From positions 1 through 64,000 of the forward strand of contig JBILTF010000001.1 in the NCBI GenBank assembly GCA_044371675.1: a stretch of 64,000 bases of DNA, in the 5' to 3' direction. Below the pieces are notes generated by a model, which saw only the letters and a list, made by a program, of their open reading frames with translations, was not told the DNA's origin and made no database searches. Shown piece after piece: positions 8,928-17,998 of this stretch (positions are counted from its first letter, which is position 1; every line of letters begins with the position of its first letter). The DNA comes from CAIZGX01 sp044371675. Lineage in GTDB: Bacteria; Bacteroidota; Bacteroidia; Flavobacteriales_D; Sanyastnellaceae. Position numbers and translations under genes: made by a program.

Positions 8928-9719
8928 ATGAAACCTGGAAGTAAAGCTTGGAAAAATTTTATGGCAAAACTGTACGGAATCGGAGCAGCTGTCGTAATTA
9001 TTGGGGCGATGTTTAAAATTCAGCACTGGCCGTTTGCTTCATTGCTGCTTGTTGTGGGTTTGACTACGGAGGCTATTATCTTCTTTTTCTCAGCGTTTGA
9101 ACCTTTACATGAAGAGCCAGATTGGTCTTTGGTTTACCCTGAATTAGCTACTCCAGAAGACGGAGATCACGGTCATGGTTCAAAAAAGACTGTTGTAAAC
9201 AAAGGTGTTTCTCAACAATTAGATGCTCTATTGAGTGAGGCTAAAATTGATGGTGATTTGATTTCAAGTCTTGGTGACGGAATGAGAACATTTAGCTCGA
9301 ATGCTCGTCAAATGGCAGACTCAACAGATGCTGCTATGGCAAGTTCAAATTACGCAACTTCACTGCAAGATGCTTCTACTAAAGTTTCTAAATTGGCTTC
9401 TACCTATGAAGCTGCTTCTGAACAATTGACGGGTCTTGTTGCTCACACAGAGCAGGGTGCAAGCGCAGGTGAGAATTTACAAAAAATGTCGCAAAATCTT
9501 GCAGCATTGAACGGTATGTACGAGTTGCAATTGACAGAATTAGAGAAGACACGTCTTATGTTCGGCGATATGGGTGCATTGGTCAAAAACCTTGCTGACT
9601 CAGTTGAAGATACGAAGTTGTACAAAGAGAATATTTCTGAGCTTGCTCAAAACTTGAAATCGTTGAATACGATTTATGCAAATATGTTAAATGCAATGGG
9701 CTCTGGCCGTCAAGCATAA
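8928..9719 (+). CDS. gldL: T9SS/gliding motor inner membrane protein GldL
   Basis: GldL is the stator-like inner membrane subunit that, with GldM, uses proton motive force to drive type IX secretion and gliding. The 263 residues have two N-terminal transmembrane helices (about 16-29 and 37-57). Polar residues known to matter in the family are present: Tyr16, Lys30, His33 and Glu48 in TTEAIIFFFSAFEP. The loop between His33 and Glu48 is four residues shorter than in Flavobacterium johnsoniae as I recall it. The cytoplasmic part is coiled-coil-like. Confidence 0.95.
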   Translation: MKPGSKAWKNFMAKLYGIGAAVVIIGAMFKIQHWPFASLLLVVGLTTEAIIFFFSAFEPLHEEPDWSLVYPELATPEDGDHGHGSKKTVVNKGVSQQLDALLSEAKIDGDLISSLGDGMRTFSSNARQMADSTDAAMASSNYATSLQDASTKVSKLASTYEAASEQLTGLVAHTEQGASAGENLQKMSQNLAALNGMYELQLTELEKTRLMFGDMGALVKNLADSVEDTKLYKENISELAQNLKSLNTIYANMLNAMGSGRQA

Positions 9720-9748
9720 GTTCCACATAATAATTGTAGTATTAAAAT

Positions 9749-9755
9749 AAGGAGG
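9749..9755 (+). promoter_or_regulatory. Strong Shine-Dalgarno sequence before gldM
   Basis: AAGGAGG lies 7 bases upstream of the gldM ATG, the optimal distance. Genes elsewhere in this window generally lack such a sequence, as is normal for Bacteroidota, whose ribosomes sequester the anti-SD. This makes the site exceptional. Confidence 0.75.
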
Positions 9756-9762
9756 AACTAAA

Positions 9763-11475
9763 ATGGCTGGTGGAAAAGAAACCCCACGGCAGAAGATGAT
9801 CGGGATGATGTATCTCGTTCTAACCGCACTTCTTGCTTTGAATATTTCGAAGGATGTTTTGAACGCCTTCATACAAATCAATCGCGGATTGGTTAAAAAC
9901 AGTGCTAATTCGGAAGAGCGTGCTGATGCTACTTTAGGATTATTAGACAATTGGAGTGACAAGGAAAAGGCTCGTCCTTTCCAAGACAAAGCACACGAAA
10001 TGGTTGAAAAGGCCGATGCTTTGGTAAGTTACATCATTGAATTGAAGGCGCACGTTTTGGCAAGTTCTGCAAAGGGCAATCCAGACGGTGCTGGATTCGA
10101 AGAGTATATTGTTGATGGGCATTTGATTGATATTGGGGATAAAGAAAAAGTTTCTAAGCCCGATGAAAATCAAAATACCACGGGTATGCTTATCGGAGAC
10201 GAGCCAGCATCACCTAAAAGTGGTCCATGGTCTGCAGTTGAGTTGCGTGAAAAGTTGACAGCATTTTCCGATGAGTGTCAAAACTTAGCGGTAACTGACT
10301 TGAAAGGAAACATGCACACATTAGCGGATAGGGCGCCAGAGGCTAAGGCTTTAATTGCCAATACCTTTGCGTTTGCCGACATTCCTAGTAGCGAAAAAGG
10401 TGAGCCGGATGAGAAGTGGGAAACCGCTCTTTTCTATCACTCTCCATTAGCTGCGGTAATTGCGCACTTGAGTAAAATTGAGTCTGACGTTATACTAGTT
10501 AAAAACACCGTGTTAAATTTCTTAGCTTCTTCTATCAACGCTTCCGATTTGAAATTCTCGGATGTTACTGTAGCTGTTGTGCCTAAACAAAGTTACATAT
10601 TGAAGGGCGACTCGTTTGTGGCAGAAATTTATTTAGCTGCCTACAACAAAGCGAGTAAAACAAAAGTATACATGGGTGGTGAAGTAGGTGAAGGTGCTAA
10701 AGCTGAGGTTTTTGATTATTCTGGAAAAGAAGCAATCATGTCTGATTCAGACGGAAAGTGTAAGTTCAAGATTAACGAAAGCGCATTAGGTTCTCACTCT
10801 CACAAAGGCGTAATTGTTTATCAAGATGCCGATGGTAATGATATCGCAAAACCTTTCATTATACCGCCATTTACTGTAGGTGAGGCAGCTTTGGTTGTTT
10901 CTCCAACTGCAATGATGGTGTTCTACGAGCGCGTAGAGAATCCGGTTGAAATTTCAGTTCCAGGTGTTGACGCGAGTCAACTGAGTGTTAGCATGAGCGG
11001 TGGTTCTATCTCTCCTAAGGGTGGTGGAAACTATATGGTAATGCCAACCAATGGCTCTAGAGATGCAAGCATTAACGTAACTGCAACAATCAATGGCAAG
11101 CAAGTGAGCATGCCTGCTAAGCAGTTCAAGATTAAGAAATTACCAGATCCAACTCCTTCGTTTCAAGGAAAGAATCACATGACTACGACTATTTCTCGTG
11201 GAGATGCAACAGCAGCTTCTGCGGTGTTCGCTAGTATGGGTGCTGACTTTGTATTCCAAGGTATTCCTGTATCTATTAATGGCTTCACTATGACTGTTGC
11301 GAGTGCAGGTAAGATTACTCCTGAAATGCGCGCTAGCGGTGGTTCATTAAGCTCGGAAATGAAAACAGCATTGTCGAAAGTGAAAACTGGAGATAAGATT
11401 TATGTAGAAAGAATTGAAGCTTCTGTGGCTGGTGAGAGACGTCCTCTTCCATCAATTAGTTTGAAAGTTCAATAA
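9763..11475 (+). CDS. gldM: T9SS/gliding motor protein GldM
   Basis: GldM spans the periplasm and transmits motor force from GldL to the GldK/GldN ring. The 570-residue protein has the conserved N-terminus PRQKMIGMMYLVLTALLALN, whose hydrophobic part is the single transmembrane helix, followed by SKDVLNAF. A large periplasmic region with helical and then beta-rich domains follows (for example AEIYLAAYNKA and FKIKKLPDP). It appears about 50 residues longer than some homologues. It lies 43 bases after gldL and has the strongest SD site noticed in the window. Confidence 0.96.
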   Translation: MAGGKETPRQKMIGMMYLVLTALLALNISKDVLNAFIQINRGLVKNSANSEERADATLGLLDNWSDKEKARPFQDKAHEMVEKADALVSYIIELKAHVLASSAKGNPDGAGFEEYIVDGHLIDIGDKEKVSKPDENQNTTGMLIGDEPASPKSGPWSAVELREKLTAFSDECQNLAVTDLKGNMHTLADRAPEAKALIANTFAFADIPSSEKGEPDEKWETALFYHSPLAAVIAHLSKIESDVILVKNTVLNFLASSINASDLKFSDVTVAVVPKQSYILKGDSFVAEIYLAAYNKASKTKVYMGGEVGEGAKAEVFDYSGKEAIMSDSDGKCKFKINESALGSHSHKGVIVYQDADGNDIAKPFIIPPFTVGEAALVVSPTAMMVFYERVENPVEISVPGVDASQLSVSMSGGSISPKGGGNYMVMPTNGSRDASINVTATINGKQVSMPAKQFKIKKLPDPTPSFQGKNHMTTTISRGDATAASAVFASMGADFVFQGIPVSINGFTMTVASAGKITPEMRASGGSLSSEMKTALSKVKTGDKIYVERIEASVAGERRPLPSISLKVQ

Positions 11476-11496
11476 TAACATTTAAAACGTAAGGCT

Positions 11497-12363
11497 ATGA
11501 AAAAGCTAATTCCAGTTCTAATTGTTGCAGCATTCATGATTGTTGCCAACAGTGCTTATGCACAACCACGCAGAAATGTATTGGATGGAGCATATGTGCA
11601 AGAAAACAATCCGCAACGCAGAGTGAAGGAATGGCCTTATTTGCGCGAAGCTGATGTGCTTTGGAAGAAGCGCGTTTGGGAGGAAATTGATCTTCGTCAG
11701 AAGATGAACTACCCATTGTTGTACCCTTTGAAAGATTTAAAGGGTCGCAAGAGCTTGTGGCAAGTAATTATCAAGGGTGTGGATGATGGAAATCTAACCG
11801 CTTACAGCACAGGTCCAGATGGAGCAGACGATGAGTTTACTTACAAATTGGAGCCGGAGCAAGTAAAAGGCTTGTTGAATATTCCAATAACAGTAAAGAA
11901 CTACATAAATGCAGATGAGTACGTGTTGAAAGACACAATGATTACTCGTGAGGCAGAAGATATTGTTGGATACCGTCTGAAGGAAGATTGGATTTTCGAC
12001 AAGCAACGTTCTCAGCGCTATGTTAGAATTATTGGTATTGCTCCAATGGTTCTTCCTAGAAACGCAGAAGGGCAGTTGCGTGATCCAGACAACCCAGTAG
12101 CAGTTCCTTTGTTTTGGTTATACTACCGCGAGTGTCGTTATGTATTCGCGAATTGGGATAGCTTCAACACAGTGAACGATGCGTTCCGTGGAAGTTATGA
12201 TGATCTTTTCGAAATGAGAAGATTCTCTGCCCACGTTATTAAAGAAGAAAATGTTTATGATCGTGAAATTCAACAATACGCTCAAGGACTTGATGCATTA
12301 TTGGAAAGTGAGCGTGTGAAGAAGGAAATCTTCGAATACGAACACGATTTGTGGAACTATTAA
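11497..12363 (+). CDS. gldN: T9SS ring protein GldN/PorN
   Basis: GldN is the periplasmic partner of GldK in the T9SS ring. The 288-residue product has a signal peptide ending near AYAQ. The family features LREADVLWKKRVWEEIDLRQKMN, split here as LREADVLWKKRVWEE and DLRQKMNYPLLYP, are followed by LWQVIIKGV and LFWLYYRECR. It is the last gene of the cluster, 21 bases after gldM, and a strong intrinsic terminator follows. Confidence 0.95.
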   Translation: MKKLIPVLIVAAFMIVANSAYAQPRRNVLDGAYVQENNPQRRVKEWPYLREADVLWKKRVWEEIDLRQKMNYPLLYPLKDLKGRKSLWQVIIKGVDDGNLTAYSTGPDGADDEFTYKLEPEQVKGLLNIPITVKNYINADEYVLKDTMITREAEDIVGYRLKEDWIFDKQRSQRYVRIIGIAPMVLPRNAEGQLRDPDNPVAVPLFWLYYRECRYVFANWDSFNTVNDAFRGSYDDLFEMRRFSAHVIKEENVYDREIQQYAQGLDALLESERVKKEIFEYEHDLWNY

Positions 12364-12382
12364 TTTTAATGTTTTGAATCTG

Positions 12383-12417
12383 AACCCCTCGGTTTGACCG
12401 AGGGGTTTGTTTTTTTT
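12383..12417 (+). terminator. Rho-independent terminator of the gld operon
   Basis: A perfect 10-base-pair stem (AACCCCTCGG / CCGAGGGGTT) with a 5-base loop is followed by a T-rich tract. It starts 20 bases after the gldN stop and separates the T9SS operon from the ABC-F gene. Confidence 0.9.
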
Positions 12418-12428
12418 AGTAAGGAAGA

Positions 12429-14336
12429 ATGATTACAGTAGGGAATTTAAGTGTGCATTTTGGCTCGAGAGAGTTGTTTTCGAAGATTGGATATTTCATA
12501 GGTCCACGCGAAAGAATAGGTTTAGTGGGAAAGAACGGTGCAGGGAAATCGACCATGCTTAAAATTTTAGCAGGTATTCAAAAACCAACCGAAGGGACTA
12601 TTTCGTTAGCCAGAGGAACAACAATCGGATACCTTCCTCAAGAAATGGTGCACTCAGAAGATGCTTCAGTCTACGAAGAAGCACAGGGCGCTTTCCGTGA
12701 GCTACAAGTCATGAAGGCGCGTATGGATGAGCTAGGTGATTTAATTGCAAATCACGCCGATTACACTTCTGACGATTATGCCAATCTAATTGACGAAATA
12801 GAGTCCGTATCACATCGATTGTCGCTTCTAGATGTCGGAAGTACAGACGAGAAAATTGAACGCGTATTAAAAGGACTAGGTTTCTCTTCGAAAGATTTGA
12901 AGCGACCCATGCGCGAGTTTAGCGGTGGTTGGAAGATGCGCGTGGAATTGGGAAAACTGCTTTTAGAGAATCCTGATTTGTTATTACTCGATGAGCCTAC
13001 CAATCACTTAGATATTGAGAGTATTGAATGGTTGGAAGAATTTCTGGTTGAATACCCTGGCGCAATTGTCCTTATTTCGCACGACAGAACCTTCTTAGAC
13101 AATGTGACGAAACGCACCATTGAGATTTCAAAATCGAAATTATACGACTACAAATTTTCATATTCCAAATACATTGTTCAGCGCGAATCAGAGGTGGAGC
13201 GTCAAGAGAATGCAGCGAAGAACCAACAGAAGTATATAGAAGACACGAAGAAGTTAATTGATAAATTCCGTGCGAAAAAAGATAAGGCGGCATTTGCGCA
13301 GACATTAATTCGTAAGCTTGATAAGCTTGATAAGATTGAGGTTGATGATATAGACGGAACAAAAGTTCGAATTGCATTTCCACCTTCACCACATGCGGGT
13401 AAGGTAATTTTAGAAGGTTTTGATGTAGGAAAGTCCTACGGTGATTTACATCTTTTCTCGAAGGTTAATTTCCAAATCGTTCGTGGAGAAAAGGTTGCGC
13501 TAATCGGAAAGAACGGTGTGGGAAAGAGTTCAATGCTTCGCATGATCATGAATCAAGAAGCCTATGATGGCGAATTGAAGATTGGTTACAGCGTAGAAGT
13601 GGGTTATTATGCGCAGAACCAAAGCGATATTTTAGACGGTGAGAAAACTGTTTTTCAAACGATAGATGATGAAGCCGTAGGAGACATTCGCAAAGGTGTT
13701 CGCGGATTACTTGGAGCGTTTTTGTTCAGCGGTGACGATATAGATAAAAAAGTTAAGGTCCTCTCTGGAGGTGAAAAAGCGCGCCTAGCGTTTTGTAAGT
13801 TATTGCTTCAACCTTATAACTTTTTGGTGCTCGATGAACCTACGAATCACTTGGATTTGGCTTCGAAAGAAGTGCTGAAGAATGCTATCGCTAAGTACGA
13901 CGGTACTGTTTTACTGGTATCTCACGACAGGGATTTCTTGGATGGATTAACCCAAAAAGTTTTCGAGATACAAGCGGATAGAATGGTAGTTTTCCCAGGT
14001 GATGTGAAGGAATTCTTAAGAGACAAAAAAGCCACGAGCATTGCTCTTTATGAGAATGAAAAAGTGATAAAGCAGCAAGAGAAAATTCAAAAGGAAGTTG
14101 CATTCGTTGAACCTAAGCCTGCAGTGAAAATTGATAAGACAAAGGAAAAAGAGATCAAGAAAGTTGAAGGAGACATTGAAAAAAAGGAAGCTCAAATGGC
14201 AGAACTTGAAAACGAAATGTCAACTATGGATTATACAAATTTAGATTTAGTTAATTCACAAAACACGAAGTACGAGCAACTGAAAAAGGAGCTTGAAGGG
14301 CTTATGGAAAAATGGGAAAATCTTGCCGCAGAATAA
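12429..14336 (+). CDS. ABC-F family ATP-binding protein
   Basis: ABC-F proteins are soluble twin-ATPase translation factors that act on the ribosome, for example relieving stalling; some give antibiotic resistance. The 635 residues hold two ABC domains with Walker A GKNGAGKST and GKNGVGKSS, signatures FSGGWKMR and LSGGEKAR, and Walker B LLLLDEPTNHLD and FLVLDEPTNHLD. The interdomain linker is charged and helical (about residues 240-310), and the C-terminus is a coiled coil (about 560-635). There are no transmembrane segments. The subfamily and substrate state cannot be told by eye. The stop codon directly abuts the convergent secA stop. Confidence 0.93.
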   Translation: MITVGNLSVHFGSRELFSKIGYFIGPRERIGLVGKNGAGKSTMLKILAGIQKPTEGTISLARGTTIGYLPQEMVHSEDASVYEEAQGAFRELQVMKARMDELGDLIANHADYTSDDYANLIDEIESVSHRLSLLDVGSTDEKIERVLKGLGFSSKDLKRPMREFSGGWKMRVELGKLLLENPDLLLLDEPTNHLDIESIEWLEEFLVEYPGAIVLISHDRTFLDNVTKRTIEISKSKLYDYKFSYSKYIVQRESEVERQENAAKNQQKYIEDTKKLIDKFRAKKDKAAFAQTLIRKLDKLDKIEVDDIDGTKVRIAFPPSPHAGKVILEGFDVGKSYGDLHLFSKVNFQIVRGEKVALIGKNGVGKSSMLRMIMNQEAYDGELKIGYSVEVGYYAQNQSDILDGEKTVFQTIDDEAVGDIRKGVRGLLGAFLFSGDDIDKKVKVLSGGEKARLAFCKLLLQPYNFLVLDEPTNHLDLASKEVLKNAIAKYDGTVLLVSHDRDFLDGLTQKVFEIQADRMVVFPGDVKEFLRDKKATSIALYENEKVIKQQEKIQKEVAFVEPKPAVKIDKTKEKEIKKVEGDIEKKEAQMAELENEMSTMDYTNLDLVNSQNTKYEQLKKELEGLMEKWENLAAE

Positions 14337-17300
14337 TTACTTTCCGTGACAAGATTTGTATTTCTTTCCTGAACCGCATGGACACGGTTCGTTTCGATTA
14401 ATTTTTGGGTCAGCAACAACAGGTGCACTTCGTTGTTGAGAAATTCTTTCACCAGCTTCTTGTGCTTGACTTGCATGTTGATTCAAGTTTCCTGAATCCG
14501 CTTTCATGGTTTGTGTGCGAATAACTTCGCGCTGAGGGGCTTGATTGGCTTGAGTTCCAGACGGTAGTTGACATGTCAATAGGAAATTAGCAATCTCAGC
14601 ATTCGTCTTCGTAATCATGATTCGGAACAAATCGAAACTCTCTTTTTTGTAGATCAACAAAGGATCTTTTTGTTCGTGAGCGGCAAACTGAACATTGCTT
14701 CTTAGATCGTCCATAGCACGCAAGTGCTCCTTCCAGTTTTGATCGATAATGGCCAGCGTAATTCCTTTCTCAAGGGCGCTAATCATTTCCTTTCCACCAG
14801 AGGCGTGTGCTTTTTCAAGATTAACTGCAACTTGAATTCCTTTCAAACCATTGTTGAATGGAATGGCAATGTTTTGGTATCCTTGTGAATTTGTACGATA
14901 GACATTTTCAATAACTGGAAACGCCTCTTTCGCGAGGCTATCTATACGCGAAGTATAAGCCAATAAAACAGCCTCGTATGTTGCATGAATCACATTCATT
15001 TCATTTTCTGAAATGAACTGGTCGTGAGTTACGGGTGCTTCAATTCCGAAATAACGAAGCAATTCAATTTTGTACGCGTCGAAATTCTTTGCACTGTGTG
15101 CATACGATACAGCTGCTTGAGCCAAGTCGTATAGCATATTATCAATGTCAAGTTTCAAGCGCTCTCCGAACAAAGCGTGTCGTCTGCGTTTGTATATAAC
15201 CTCACGCTGCGCGTTCATGACATCATCGAATTCCAGCAATCGTTTACGTATACCGAAATTGTTTTCTTCTACTTTTTTCTGAGCTCTTTCGATAGAGCTG
15301 GTAATCATTGAATGTTGAATTACTTCGCCTTCCTTGAGGCCAAGTCTGTCCATCATTTTAGCAATACGGTCGCTTCCAAATAATCGCATGAGATCATCTT
15401 CGAGTGCAACGTAGAACGAGGTTGATCCTGGGTCTCCTTGTCGGCCTGAACGTCCGCGCAACTGGCGGTCAACACGACGAGAATCGTGTCGTTCAGTACC
15501 AATGATGGCTAATCCACCAGAATCTTTAACACCCTCGCCAAGCTTAATATCGGTTCCACGACCGGCCATGTTTGTTGCAATGGTTACTGTTCCGGCCTTA
15601 CCCGCAAGAGATACAATTTCCGCTTCTTTTTGGTGAAGCTTCGCATTCAAAACTTGATGGTCAATACCGCGTTGACGAAGCATTCTGCTTAGAACTTCAG
15701 AGACTTCAACAGTTGTAGTACCGACCAATACTGGTCTTCCGGCTTCTCGCAATTCTGCAATTTCTTCAATTACAGCATTGTATTTTTCTCTCTTCGTTTT
15801 ATAAATTTTGTCGTCTTGGTCCTTTCTCGAAATCGCGCGATGCGTTGGAATAATCATCACATCTAACTTGTAGATGTCCCACAATTCACCTGCTTCGGTT
15901 TCTGCAGTTCCTGTCATACCCGCCAATTTATGGTACATGCGGAAATAGTTCTGTAAAGTAACTGTAGCGTAGGTTTGTGTTGCTGCTTCAACTTTCACAT
16001 TTTCTTTCGCTTCAATGGCTTGGTGAAGTCCGTCAGAGAATCGACGACCTTCCATCATACGTCCGGTTTGCTCGTCAACGATTTTCACCTTATTGTCCAT
16101 AACAACATATTCCTTGTCTCTTTCGAAAAGAGCATAGGCTCTAAGAAGTTGATTTATGGTATGGATACGCTCGCTCTTCACGCTATAGTCACGCTGAAGT
16201 TCTTCTAAGGCACTCACGCGCTCAGCGTCGCTCTTTGAAGTTTTTTCGATTGTGGCAATTTCGGTTCCGATATCTGGAAGGACGAAGAAACGATCGTCTT
16301 CCATGTTTTTCGACATCAATTGAATTCCCTTGTCGGTCAATTCAATTTGATTGTTTTTTTCATCAATGACGAAGAACAATTCAGCGTCGGCCTTGGGCAT
16401 TTCGCGCTGGTTGTCTTGTAAATGTTGTCCTTCTGTTTTTAAGAGAACGGCTTTAATACCGTCTTCACTTAAAAATTTAATTAAGGCTTTGTTGCGCGGC
16501 AATCCTCGGTATGCGCGAAGAAGGGCTAATCCTCCTTCTATTAATTCTTCTTTGTTTGGAGTCCCAGATTCGGGTTGAAGTTTTTTCTTTGCATCAGTTA
16601 AAAAATCGGTAACCGCAGATTTCTGCGCGTTCATTAAGATTTGAATCTTTGGTTTTAACGCATCGAATTCTTGTTGATCTCCTTTTGATGTCGGACCTGA
16701 AATGATAAGCGGGGTTCTTGCTTCGTCAATTAATACAGAATCTACTTCATCAATAATTGCAAAGTGGTGCTTACGTTGAACCAAATGTGAAGCCTCTACC
16801 GCCATGTTGTCGCGCAGGTAGTCGAAACCAAATTCGTTGTTCGTTCCAAAGGTGATGTGCGAACGATAGGCGTTTCTTCGTGCGTCGGAATTTGGTTGGT
16901 GCTTGTCAATGCAATCCACACTTAATCCGTGAAATTCATAAAGTGGCCCCATCCATTCAGAGTCACGACGAGCCAAATAGTCATTCACGGTTACTACGTG
17001 AACACCTCTATTCGCAAGTGCATTTAAGAAAACAGGAAGTGTTGCAACGAGCGTTTTACCCTCACCGGTGGCCATTTCGGCAACTTTACCTTGGTGAAGG
17101 GCAATACCTCCGATCAATTGAACATCGTAGTGAACCATGTCCCAAGTGAATCTGTTCCCAGCAGCTGACCAGTTGTTTTTCCAAATGGCCTTGTCTCCCT
17201 CTATGCGAACGTAATCTTTGGAAGTTTGAATAGCGAAATCTTTGTCAAATGCGTTTGCCGAGACCGTGATTTCCTCGTTGTTTTTGAAAATCTCTGCGGT

Positions 17301-17663
17301 ACGCTTAATGACTGCAAATGCCTCCGGAAGTATATCGACTAGAACCTTTTCAATTTCTTCGTTTATTGTTTTTCTTACCGTGTCAACCTCAGCGTATATG
17401 CCTTCCTTCTCCTCCAAAGCGTCAAGCGGAAGCTCGTCGGCTTTATCATTCAATGCTTGAACTTCATCTTCAAGGTGCTGTATATGATTTTGGATGCGAG
17501 TTTGCATGTCTTGAGACATCCGGCGAACATCATCTGCGCTGGCGTTTGAAAGGGCTTCACAAGCGGATTTAGTAGATTTAAGAAGCGGTTGAATAGCTTC
17601 AATATCCTTCTCTTTTTTATCTCCGATTATTTTCTTCAGAATAGTATTTAGCGCTCCGAGCAT
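14337..17663 (-). CDS. secA: Preprotein translocase ATPase SecA
   Basis: SecA drives Sec-dependent export through SecYEG. The 1108 residues include Walker A in MATGEGKTLVATLP, the DEAD-like box IIDEVDSVLIDEART, RHDSRRVDRQLRGRSGRQGD, and a C-terminal zinc-binding SEC-C motif CPCGSGKKYKSCHG. It is about 200 residues longer than E. coli SecA, mainly from an insertion after LIISGPTSK (roughly residues 325-460), which is common in Bacteroidota. The gene has its own TAnnTTTG box 21 bases upstream and is transcribed toward the ABC-F gene with no gap. Confidence 0.97.
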   Translation of the reverse strand: MLGALNTILKKIIGDKKEKDIEAIQPLLKSTKSACEALSNASADDVRRMSQDMQTRIQNHIQHLEDEVQALNDKADELPLDALEEKEGIYAEVDTVRKTINEEIEKVLVDILPEAFAVIKRTAEIFKNNEEITVSANAFDKDFAIQTSKDYVRIEGDKAIWKNNWSAAGNRFTWDMVHYDVQLIGGIALHQGKVAEMATGEGKTLVATLPVFLNALANRGVHVVTVNDYLARRDSEWMGPLYEFHGLSVDCIDKHQPNSDARRNAYRSHITFGTNNEFGFDYLRDNMAVEASHLVQRKHHFAIIDEVDSVLIDEARTPLIISGPTSKGDQQEFDALKPKIQILMNAQKSAVTDFLTDAKKKLQPESGTPNKEELIEGGLALLRAYRGLPRNKALIKFLSEDGIKAVLLKTEGQHLQDNQREMPKADAELFFVIDEKNNQIELTDKGIQLMSKNMEDDRFFVLPDIGTEIATIEKTSKSDAERVSALEELQRDYSVKSERIHTINQLLRAYALFERDKEYVVMDNKVKIVDEQTGRMMEGRRFSDGLHQAIEAKENVKVEAATQTYATVTLQNYFRMYHKLAGMTGTAETEAGELWDIYKLDVMIIPTHRAISRKDQDDKIYKTKREKYNAVIEEIAELREAGRPVLVGTTTVEVSEVLSRMLRQRGIDHQVLNAKLHQKEAEIVSLAGKAGTVTIATNMAGRGTDIKLGEGVKDSGGLAIIGTERHDSRRVDRQLRGRSGRQGDPGSTSFYVALEDDLMRLFGSDRIAKMMDRLGLKEGEVIQHSMITSSIERAQKKVEENNFGIRKRLLEFDDVMNAQREVIYKRRRHALFGERLKLDIDNMLYDLAQAAVSYAHSAKNFDAYKIELLRYFGIEAPVTHDQFISENEMNVIHATYEAVLLAYTSRIDSLAKEAFPVIENVYRTNSQGYQNIAIPFNNGLKGIQVAVNLEKAHASGGKEMISALEKGITLAIIDQNWKEHLRAMDDLRSNVQFAAHEQKDPLLIYKKESFDLFRIMITKTNAEIANFLLTCQLPSGTQANQAPQREVIRTQTMKADSGNLNQHASQAQEAGERISQQRSAPVVADPKINRNEPCPCGSGKKYKSCHGK

Positions 17664-17684
17664 AGGTTCTTCAATTAATGGTTA

Positions 17685-17692
17685 CAAATGTA
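17685..17692 (-). promoter_or_regulatory. TAnnTTTG -7 promoter box of secA
   Basis: The minus strand reads TACATTTG, ending 21 bases before the secA ATG. No clear TTG was found at the -33 distance. Confidence 0.45.
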
Positions 17693-17896
17693 ACGCCTTC
17701 TTCTATTTGATAAGGGATAAAATGAAGACGTATTTCTTATTTTTCAAGCTAAAAGTAGTGCCATATAATATATCGGAAATTCTGTCATTTTTCCAAGAAA
17801 AAAAATAAAAATATGCGAATTACTACATGGGCAAGGGTTCTAGGGATATGAAAATTTAATTGTTAAAAACTAGCCCTTCTTGTTAACTGTTTTAAG

Positions 17897-17927
17897 TTGC
17901 AATTTCACAATCAATAACGAATCTTTG
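17897..17927 (+). promoter_or_regulatory. Possible promoter of nrdB-nrdA
   Basis: TTG at 17897-17899 and AATCTTTG at 17920-17927, one mismatch from TAnnTTTG, are separated by 20 bases. The resulting leader to the nrdB ATG would be about 65 bases. Confidence 0.35.
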
Positions 17928-17998
17928 AAGTCCTGAATTTCTATTCTCGATTTTTATGAGCTCGTAGGAATTTAGGAACCAAAACAATTATTAAATAG

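Larger units (their letters stand above)
17664..17998. other. 335-base intergenic region between divergent secA and nrdB
   Basis: No gene was found here. It is AT-rich and carries the secA -7 box near one end and a probable nrdB promoter near the other. I saw no convincing NrdR box. The middle holds an A-tract near 17800 with no recognisable function. Confidence 0.6.

Noticed and set aside
17750..17790. NrdR-type box upstream of nrdB
   Set aside because: The AT-rich stretch around ATATAATATAT does not fit the NrdR consensus and occurs only once.
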